From an uncultured Eubacterium sp. (lineage in GTDB: Bacteria > Bacillota > Clostridia > Lachnospirales > Lachnospiraceae), in NCBI GenBank assembly GCA_904502145.1, contig CAJGDH010000061.1, positions 1 to 9,150 on the forward strand: a stretch of DNA of 9,150 bases, in the 5' to 3' direction. The stretch's first letter is position 1. Each line of letters opens with the position of its first letter. Shown here one piece after another: positions 1 through 4,551 of this stretch. The position numbers and the translations under genes are program-made. The notes under the pieces were generated by a model. That model made no database searches, was not told the origin of the DNA, and worked only from the letters and a program-made list of their open reading frames with translations.

Positions 1-114
1 CGTGATGGCAAGAGCGATCAGACAGGCCTTATGTCCGGCAATCTTTAATACACTTAGGGCAATGATCAGCCAGAGAATAGGAATCATAGCTAAAATAAAT
101 TTCACAAATAACAT
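1..114 (-). CDS. lldP: L-lactate permease, N-terminal fragment (runs off left edge)
   Basis: Only the first 38 codons are in the window. The ATG (complement of 112-114) has a GGAGGG ribosome binding site at 121-126 with a 6-nt spacer. The translation begins MLFVKFILAMIPILWLII and continues with ALSVLKIAGHKACLIALAIT. This is one hydrophobic segment followed by the short K-x-x-x-HKAC-x-IAL stretch that I recognise as the start of the LctP/LldP lactate permease family, a many-helix inner-membrane proton symporter for lactate and sometimes glycolate. The family assignment is from memory of the N-terminal pattern; the remaining roughly 500 residues cannot be seen. The gene has its own promoter (187-214) and a palindromic operator in its leader, so it is probably repressed in the absence of a substrate-linked signal. 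An alternative would be another multi-helix transporter with a similar first helix. Confidence 0.78.
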   Translation of the reverse strand, partial: MLFVKFILAMIPILWLIIALSVLKIAGHKACLIALAIT

Positions 115-160
115 TTTTTTCCCTCCGATTATACTTTGGATTGTACCAGCTGCAATGGTT

Positions 161-172
161 TTGGGTGACCCA
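161..172. promoter_or_regulatory. Putative operator 1 (leader of lactate permease)
   Basis: The plus strand reads TTGGGTGACCCA; the core TGGGT-G-ACCCA is a perfect 5-bp inverted repeat around one central base. It lies just downstream of the permease transcription start. A second copy lies at 279-293. Binding by a GntR-family or other dimeric repressor is an inference; no regulator gene is in the window. Confidence 0.6.
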
Positions 173-186
173 CTTACTATGCCTTA

Positions 187-214
187 ATTATAAATTTTTT
201 TAGTTAATTTGCAA
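187..214 (-). promoter_or_regulatory. Promoter of the lactate permease gene
   Basis: On the minus strand there is a -35 TTGCAA (209-214), a 16-nt spacer and a perfect -10 TATAAT (187-192). The predicted transcription start is near 180, giving a leader of about 65 nt before the ATG at 114. The palindrome at 161-172 then lies at roughly +9 to +20, a classic repressor position. Confidence 0.75.
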
Positions 215-278
215 TAATTATTTGTATTTTCAGCATAATATATGGTAGTAAATGAATAGTCTTATACAATTTTATAAA

Positions 279-293
279 ATTGGGTCACCCAAT
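279..293. promoter_or_regulatory. Putative operator 2 (upstream of lactate permease promoter)
   Basis: The sequence ATTGGGTCACCCAAT is a perfect 7-bp inverted repeat about one central base. It shares the TGGGT-N-ACCCA core with operator 1, centre to centre 119 bp away, and sits about 65 bp upstream of the permease -35. Two identical cores on either side of one promoter suggest cooperative binding or looping by one repressor. They could alternatively serve a divergent gene lost from this position. Confidence 0.55.
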
Positions 294-640
294 TTATATC
301 CCTTTTTCGATGCCGGTCATCCCCTTTTGTATGTTTTTTCTATTTTAGATGCAAAAAATTATCCTGTTTTATCCTATTTTGAAATACTGATATTTTTTTA
401 TCGCACTTTTTTACAAATACAATGGTATATAATTGTTCAATCTGCAATAAGAGGTCTTTCCATGATGGAAAATAATATTGTACGCAAACAGGAGCTTATC
501 GATTATTCATTATTGCTTCAGAAAAGCTTATAAATCCCCTTCAAATATTGACATAAATTAATCTAACTGCGTTTTTTCTGATCGCATCGTCCCCCGGGAG
601 CTCTGCCGGAAAAAGTCGCTTGATCAGGGCCGGTCAGAAT
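294..640. other. AT-rich intergenic region with no supported gene
   Basis: Positions 294 to about 545 are markedly AT-rich compared with the coding DNA around them. A rightward open frame from 252 lacks a ribosome binding site and looks like nothing I recognise. A possible 23-codon peptide at 463-534 has AGAGG 7 nt before its ATG and a TATAAT-like box at 428-433, but no convincing -35. Positions 578-627 are more GC-rich and bounded by CTGATC and GATCAG, a weak inverted pair that may be a remnant of an older element. I assign no function. Confidence 0.5.
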
Positions 641-667
641 AAAAAAAGGCTGCCCCTTCGGGCAGCC
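641..667 (-). terminator. Rho-independent terminator of the lipoprotein gene
   Basis: An 8-bp perfect GC-rich stem, GGCTGCCC/GGGCAGCC, with a 4-nt loop spans 648-667. On the minus strand it is followed directly by seven T residues (complement of 641-647). It begins 40 bp after the stop codon at 707. The A-tract on its other side gives no T-run in the plus direction, so it acts leftward only. Confidence 0.9.
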
Positions 668-706
668 AAAAAGATATAATATCAAATTGTATGTTCAAAA
701 ATCAGG

Positions 707-1915
707 TCAAGGATCTATGGACCAGGACCCGTCTTCGTTCTGAGTACCTGTCACCACATCGGTACCGTCCGTGCTGACCAGCACATCCGTGACTTCCGTT
801 TCTTCTCCTTTTACGGAAAAATCATAATATTCAAGATCGTACATGGTGATCATCTGACGGAAAGTACAGGTAAAACCATCCCCCAGGAATGATTCTGCCA
901 GTGAAGCCGCTTCCTGACGGCTGATCATGCTGTCCGCGTTCCCGGCTTCGGCACCGGCGGTGGACTCTGCTTCTTCAGCAGACCGGGAATCATTGACGGC
1001 TTCCGTGGTGGAAGGCAGCCCTCCCGCGACGGAGGTACCGGCGGAAGCTGCATTCTTCTTTCCGGAATTCTCAGAAGCGTCAGCCTTACGGTCTTTATCG
1101 GATTTCTGATCCTTCTTTTCTTTATCTGAATCTGACTCTTTATCCTTCCCGTCAGTCTTGTCCTTGTCCGCGGTTGTACCGGCATCCTCGGCATCAGAGT
1201 CGGAGGACCGGATCAGTTCCTGCATGTCCCGGATGGAATAAGGAAAGACTGCCTTGGTCTTTTTATCTGCCCTGGCAACCAGATCTACCGTAAACTCCGA
1301 CAGTACATCGTTGGATTCCAGATTGATCAGCTGGGTTTCCAGCCGGTAGCCTGACCGGGCAGATTCACATCGGGTGATGATGATCCCCAGATCACCGATA
1401 TTCCCGTTCAGCAGGCCATATTGTTCGGAAGTCTCATCATAAAAGACGTAAGGATCGTTCTCGATGATCTTCGGAAGCTCCATCTCCCCCGAAGCATACC
1501 TGCTGTAGAGAGCAGAAGCGAACTCGTCGATCTCCTCCTTATGATAATAACAATAATCCTGGTACAGCGGCGGCTCCAGGATGCCATCCTTCTCCAGCAT
1601 GGAGGACAGGACCGCCATGGAAAACCAGAAGGAAGACGAATCTCCGTCATCCCTGCAGTAAGGTAATCCCTGGGTATAGTATTCGACGATAACTGCCTCC
1701 ACCGGATAGGCCATCAGGCCGAAATCCTCCGGCAGTTCAACATCCTTGGCGGTGTAATCCGTCATCGCCGCTTCTGTCTGTATTTCTTCATCCTGTGTAC
1801 TAACCTCTTCCGGAAGAGCACTGTCCCCGCTGCTGCCGCATCCGCCGATCATCAGGACCAGCAGCCCGGCGAGAAAGACAGCCCTGCCTCTTCTCCATAG
1901 ACGCAGTGCAAACAT
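707..1915 (-). CDS. Secreted lipoprotein of unknown function, 402 aa
   Basis: I do not recognise the family. The ATG at 1915 is preferred because AGGAGA (1922-1927) lies 6 nt upstream; an in-frame ATG at 1954 has no such site. The N-terminus has a basic RLWRRGR stretch, a hydrophobic core and a lipobox IGGC with the modifiable Cys at residue 26, so the protein should be lipid-anchored on the outer face of the membrane. Residues about 35-235 look globular and contain many Tyr and acidic residues. Residues about 238-328 are a low-complexity Asp/Lys/Ser/Ala/Glu-rich linker. Residues about 329-402 form a small acidic C-terminal domain (ISRQEAASLAESFLGDG onward) that resembles small beta-rich PepSY-like or NTF2-like modules only loosely. 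The gene follows the GTPase pair in the same direction but has its own promoter at 2014-2042 and its own terminator. An imperfect hairpin (arms 1938-1945 and 1954-1962) lies in its leader. Confidence 0.85.
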   Translation of the reverse strand: MFALRLWRRGRAVFLAGLLVLMIGGCGSSGDSALPEEVSTQDEEIQTEAAMTDYTAKDVELPEDFGLMAYPVEAVIVEYYTQGLPYCRDDGDSSSFWFSMAVLSSMLEKDGILEPPLYQDYCYYHKEEIDEFASALYSRYASGEMELPKIIENDPYVFYDETSEQYGLLNGNIGDLGIIITRCESARSGYRLETQLINLESNDVLSEFTVDLVARADKKTKAVFPYSIRDMQELIRSSDSDAEDAGTTADKDKTDGKDKESDSDKEKKDQKSDKDRKADASENSGKKNAASAGTSVAGGLPSTTEAVNDSRSAEEAESTAGAEAGNADSMISRQEAASLAESFLGDGFTCTFRQMITMYDLEYYDFSVKGEETEVTDVLVSTDGTDVVTGTQNEDGSWSIDP

Positions 1916-2013
1916 GATATTTCTCCTCTGAACTCTCCCCGGAAAAAGGTACATTTCCCGGGAAAAAACGGTATATAGAAAAGGGAAAAACCCTGATTTT
2001 ATCCTATAAAAAG

Positions 2014-2042
2014 AGAATACTCTATCTGATTTTTCTTGTAAA
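2014..2042 (-). promoter_or_regulatory. Promoter of the lipoprotein gene
   Basis: On the minus strand there is TTTACA (2037-2042), a 17-nt spacer and TATTCT (2014-2019). The predicted start is near 2006, leaving a leader of about 90 nt. No terminator is visible between the stop at 2082 and this promoter, so some read-through from the GTPase genes is also possible. Confidence 0.6.
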
Positions 2043-2081
2043 GAATCATAATCTTACAACTTCATTACAAAAGGAACCTCA

Positions 2082-3050
2082 TCAGAAATAGACCAGGGGG
2101 TCTTCAGGCTGACGGGCTTCCTCAATACGTTTAGCGTAGAGAACAGGCCCTTCTTCACCGTATTGTTCATTATATTCATAACGGATCTCCGCAGTGATCA
2201 TCACCCACATCTTGTTCTTTATCGCTTTCAATGTGGACGATTTTGCATGGTTGACATGGCAGAGATATCCGATGAACTGGATATCGTCCGCACAGCAGGT
2301 CATGGCGTGCCTTCCAGGGACGAATGTCCCTTTCGGGAGCCGGACGCTCTTAAAGACCACCGTCTTCATGGTGATGGTCTTTCCGCGGTAAACGTCGGGA
2401 CGCTCACCTGCATCCACAAACCAGATGCCGAAATCCTCATCCTCGAGGACGATCTCGTCACCTTCCACATCGTAGGGAAGAGCGTCATCCTCCTCCCCCA
2501 TATCCTCATCGGAGGATTCGAACATTACCTGGGCCCGGCGGTTTACCGCCTTGATGCTTCGCCGGTATGTGGCACGGGGTGTCTCCCGGGTACAGCGGTT
2601 GAAGATGATCATCTCACCGATCTTGAACATCTCCACGGCCAGGGATCGCATATTGTTCATATACAGATCGAAAGTCTCCGCATTGACCATGACAATGGTC
2701 TGATAGACCATCAGGGGTGTTCCTTCCATGGACATGCACAGATGCTCCAATGACCACATACCGTTGTATTCGATCAGGATCCGTTCAGGTTTATGTACTG
2801 ATACCATCTCCAGGAAATATTCCGGGGTAAGATCCTCCTCATCCTCCACATAGACCAGAGTGGAATTGGAGTTCTCCAGGATCTCCTCCTCGTACTCCTC
2901 AACCCCTTCTTCACAGGCGATGATCAGCGTCTTTTCTCCATTATTAAAATAGTCTTCCTCCAGTGTATCCAGTATAAAGGAAGTTTTTCCGCTTTCCAAA
3001 AATCCCAGAAACAGGTAGACCGGGATCTCATTCCTGCCAAATGCTGCCAT
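2082..3050 (-). CDS. Degenerate CobW/G3E GTPase fused to a DUF1980/TIGR03943-like C-terminal domain, 322 aa
   Basis: The first half is a G3E-type P-loop GTPase: Walker A GFLESGKT at residues 16-23 and a Walker B-like ILIEYNG (ExxG at 94-97). It lacks the family's metal-binding CxCC motif, and the guanine-specificity NKxD motif appears as NRCT (about 151-154), so nucleotide handling may be altered. An acidic stretch (about 179-207) links to a C-terminal part (about 220-322) containing YRGKTI, PGRHAMTCCADD (Cys252-Cys253) and a final PEDPLVYF. That order matches the conserved R-x-x-x-x-CC-x-x-D and terminal P-x-x-PYVY pattern I recall for DUF1980/TIGR03943 (YcgQ-type) proteins, which occur beside YcgR-type permeases. 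GGAGG (3055-3059) lies only 4 nt before the ATG. The gene follows the His-rich GTPase by 39 bp and is almost certainly co-transcribed with it. Likely role: partner metallochaperone or metal-sensing GTPase (inferred). Metal and client are unknown. Confidence 0.85.
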   Translation of the reverse strand: MAAFGRNEIPVYLFLGFLESGKTSFILDTLEEDYFNNGEKTLIIACEEGVEEYEEEILENSNSTLVYVEDEEDLTPEYFLEMVSVHKPERILIEYNGMWSLEHLCMSMEGTPLMVYQTIVMVNAETFDLYMNNMRSLAVEMFKIGEMIIFNRCTRETPRATYRRSIKAVNRRAQVMFESSDEDMGEEDDALPYDVEGDEIVLEDEDFGIWFVDAGERPDVYRGKTITMKTVVFKSVRLPKGTFVPGRHAMTCCADDIQFIGYLCHVNHAKSSTLKAIKNKMWVMITAEIRYEYNEQYGEEGPVLYAKRIEEARQPEDPLVYF

Positions 3051-3089
3051 ACTGCCTCCATATCTTCTTTCCGAATATCGTATCGGTCG

Positions 3090-4331
3090 TTAGATTCCAA
3101 ATAATTCTTTCAGCTTGTCTTCCTTCAGACCCGCCCCGATCACACAGATCCTTCCGGTGTAATCCGGAGAACCATAACGGACTTCCGTATCCCCGGGAAC
3201 AAGGTCGAAGTGGAACCATTTTCCGTCCACGGAAGGAATGATCCCTTTTGCCCTCAGAACAGTACCGAACTCGTCGGAGTCCTCACGGGCAAGTCTGGCA
3301 AGGATGCCTTCGATCTCCTCCTTCGCGAATTTCTTCGGAGATTCCTTACCCCATTCACTGAAGATATCCTCCGCATGATGATGGCCATGATGGTGGTGAC
3401 CGTGATGGTCATGGTCATGATGGTGGTGTTCATGTTCCTCATGGTCGTGGTCATGATGGTGATGTTCATGTTCCTCATGGTCGTGGTCATGATGATGCTC
3501 ATGCTCTTCATGGTCATGTTCGTGTTCATGTTCCTCATGATCGTGATCGTGATGGTGGTGGTGTTCATGTTCCTCATGATCATGGTCATGATGATGCTCA
3601 TGCTCCTCATGATCGTGGTCATGATGATGCTCATGCTCCTCATGATCATGGTCATGATGGTGATGTTCATGTTCATGCTCGCGGGCATGAGCCTCAGAAG
3701 CTTCCTGGGCAGCCTTGAGAAGCTCAGCGGCAAAATCGTTTTTACCTTCGATCACTTCAAGAAGCTGCTGCCCGGTAAGTTCCTCCCAGGGAGTGGTCAC
3801 GATGGAAGATTTGTCATTCAGGCCTCTGATCAGGTCTATGGTCTTATGAAGCTTGTCCTCAGATAACTCCTGGGTACGGGATAAGATGATCGCGCTGGCA
3901 TACTCGATCTGGTTCTTGTAGAATTCCCCGAAATTCTTCAGGTACATCTTTGCTCTTTTTGCGTCTGCCACTGCGATGTGGGAGTTGAGGACCACGTCCT
4001 CAGTCACCACGTTTTGAACAGCATTCATGACGTCAGACAGTTTTCCGACACCTGAGGGCTCGATGATGATACGGTCAGGCCGGAACTGGTCCAGGACCTC
4101 ACCGAGGGCTGTTTTAAAATCACCCACTAAGGAGCAGCAGATGCAGCCGGAATTCATCTCGTTGATCTGGATACCGGAATCTTTCAGGAATCCGCTGTCA
4201 ATCCCGATCTCACCGAATTCATTCTCGATCAGTACCACCTGCTCGCCCTTGAGGGCCTCCTCAATCAGTTTTTTGATCAATGTTGTCTTTCCGGCACCAA
4301 GAAAGCCGGAGATAATATCTATTTTTGTCAT
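3090..4331 (-). CDS. CobW/G3E-family metallochaperone GTPase with long His-rich region, 413 aa
   Basis: G3E GTPases use GTP to load Zn, Co or Ni onto client proteins. Visible motifs in order: Walker A GFLGAGKT (residues 9-16), ENEFGEIGID (36-45), the metal-binding CxCC in GCICC (62-66) and Walker B/ExxG IIIEPSG (88-94). The NKxD position reads SRTQ (151-154), a variant I associate with clostridial members. Residues about 214-320 are eight imperfect HEEHEHHHDHD-type repeats, ending in HHGHHHHGHHH, with about 60 histidines in all. A C-terminal CobW_C-like domain follows, including GIIPSVDGKWFHFD and GRICVIGAGL. The start at 4331 is chosen because AAAGGAGGAT (4336-4345) lies just upstream; earlier in-frame ATGs overlap or precede that site. 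The gene is first in a two-gene unit and divergent from htpG. The CxCC plus His-rich stretch suggests Zn or Ni storage and delivery, but the metal is not decidable from sequence. Confidence 0.93.
   Translation of the reverse strand: MTKIDIISGFLGAGKTTLIKKLIEEALKGEQVVLIENEFGEIGIDSGFLKDSGIQINEMNSGCICCSLVGDFKTALGEVLDQFRPDRIIIEPSGVGKLSDVMNAVQNVVTEDVVLNSHIAVADAKRAKMYLKNFGEFYKNQIEYASAIILSRTQELSEDKLHKTIDLIRGLNDKSSIVTTPWEELTGQQLLEVIEGKNDFAAELLKAAQEASEAHAREHEHEHHHHDHDHEEHEHHHDHDHEEHEHHHDHDHEEHEHHHHHDHDHEEHEHEHDHEEHEHHHDHDHEEHEHHHHDHDHEEHEHHHHDHDHHGHHHHGHHHAEDIFSEWGKESPKKFAKEEIEGILARLAREDSDEFGTVLRAKGIIPSVDGKWFHFDLVPGDTEVRYGSPDYTGRICVIGAGLKEDKLKELFGI
3366..3692 (-). repeat. Tandem repeat encoding a His/Asp/Glu metal-binding tract
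   Basis: Roughly eight imperfect units of 27-39 bp built from CAT/CAC, GAC/GAT and GAA/GAG codons encode HEEHEHHHDHD-like units within the GTPase gene. All length changes between units are multiples of three, so the frame is kept. The repetitive CATGAT pattern also produces long meaningless Met/Val-rich frames on the other strand. The tract is a likely site of copy-number variation between strains. Confidence 0.9.
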
Positions 4332-4375
4332 GTTCATCCTCCTTTTCAAACAAACCTGATCTTGGCGTAAACCTT

Positions 4376-4405
4376 TAACTTCTGATTCTAACTTCTTTTA
4401 AGTTA
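4376..4405. promoter_or_regulatory. Putative operator: TAACTT inverted and direct repeats over the GTPase promoter
   Basis: TAACTT (4389-4394) and AAGTTA (4400-4405) form a perfect 6-bp inverted repeat with a 5-nt gap, lying almost wholly between the -10 and -35. A further TAACTTCT copy at 4376-4383 is in direct orientation with 4389-4396, 13 bp apart. This arrangement suits a dimeric repressor. A metal-responsive regulator would fit the genes, but the sequence does not clearly match a Fur or Zur box that I know. Confidence 0.45.
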
Positions 4406-4413
4406 TTTGTCAA
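4385..4413 (-). promoter_or_regulatory. Promoter of the GTPase pair
   Basis: On the minus strand there is a perfect -35 TTGACA (4408-4413), an ideal 17-nt spacer and -10 TAGAAT (4385-4390). The predicted start is near 4378, about 47 nt before the ATG at 4331. The inverted repeat at 4389-4405 falls inside it. Confidence 0.75.
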
Positions 4414-4443
4414 ACCGCATCCGGGATATTAAGGAGATAATTA

Positions 4444-4470
4444 TTAGCACTCTTATATGATGAGTGCTAA
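4444..4470. promoter_or_regulatory. CIRCE element (HrcA operator)
   Basis: The sequence is a perfect match to the consensus: TTAGCACTC (4444-4452), 9-nt spacer, GAGTGCTAA (4462-4470). HrcA binds CIRCE and represses chaperone operons until heat shock. Here it ends 7 bp before the -35 of htpG, so HrcA would be expected to hinder RNA polymerase at that promoter. The rightmost promoter element of the divergent GTPase genes (4413) is 30 bp away, so an effect on that promoter is less likely but not excluded. Confidence 0.95.
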
Positions 4471-4477
4471 TTTTCTC

Positions 4478-4506
4478 TTGACATTCCATTTTAAGAGGGT
4501 TACACT
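4478..4506 (+). promoter_or_regulatory. htpG: Promoter of htpG
   Basis: There is a perfect -35 TTGACA (4478-4483), a 17-nt spacer and -10 TACACT (4501-4506), with a predicted start near 4513 and about 39 nt of leader. The CIRCE element lies immediately upstream. Confidence 0.8.
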
Positions 4507-4551
4507 ATCAAATGGAAGAGAGAAAATCCAGACAAAAAGGAGTTGTTAAAC

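Noticed and set aside
252..533. Rightward 93-codon open frame
   Set aside because: No ribosome binding site, starts inside the operator 2 region, Phe/Ile/Tyr-rich composition expected of AT-rich noncoding DNA, and no recognisable family. Only its last 23 codons have a possible independent start.
548..577. TTGACA near 549 as a rightward promoter
   Set aside because: No -10-like hexamer at a suitable distance (the 17-nt position reads GTTTTT), and no gene follows in that direction.
1936..1962. Leader hairpin of the lipoprotein gene as a riboswitch or terminator
   Set aside because: Only one short imperfect stem with a bulge, no T-run on the transcribed strand after it and no recognisable riboswitch architecture.
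2163..2753. Rightward 196-codon frame opposite the second GTPase
   Set aside because: Lies fully within a gene with clear domain motifs on the other strand; no ribosome binding site or recognisable domain.
3366..3692. Possible CRISPR-like array because of regular repeats
   Set aside because: The repeats are direct, contiguous, codon-phased and coding, with no unique spacers.
3210..3866. Rightward 218-codon frame rich in Met and Val that looks like membrane protein
   Set aside because: It is the complement of the His/Asp/Glu repeat of the GTPase gene: CATGAT-type repeats read as Met, Val and Phe on the other strand. No ribosome binding site or family match.
4453..4461. TATGAT inside the CIRCE spacer as an alternative htpG -10
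   Set aside because: No -35-like sequence lies 16-18 bp upstream, whereas a near-consensus promoter sits just downstream at 4478-4506.
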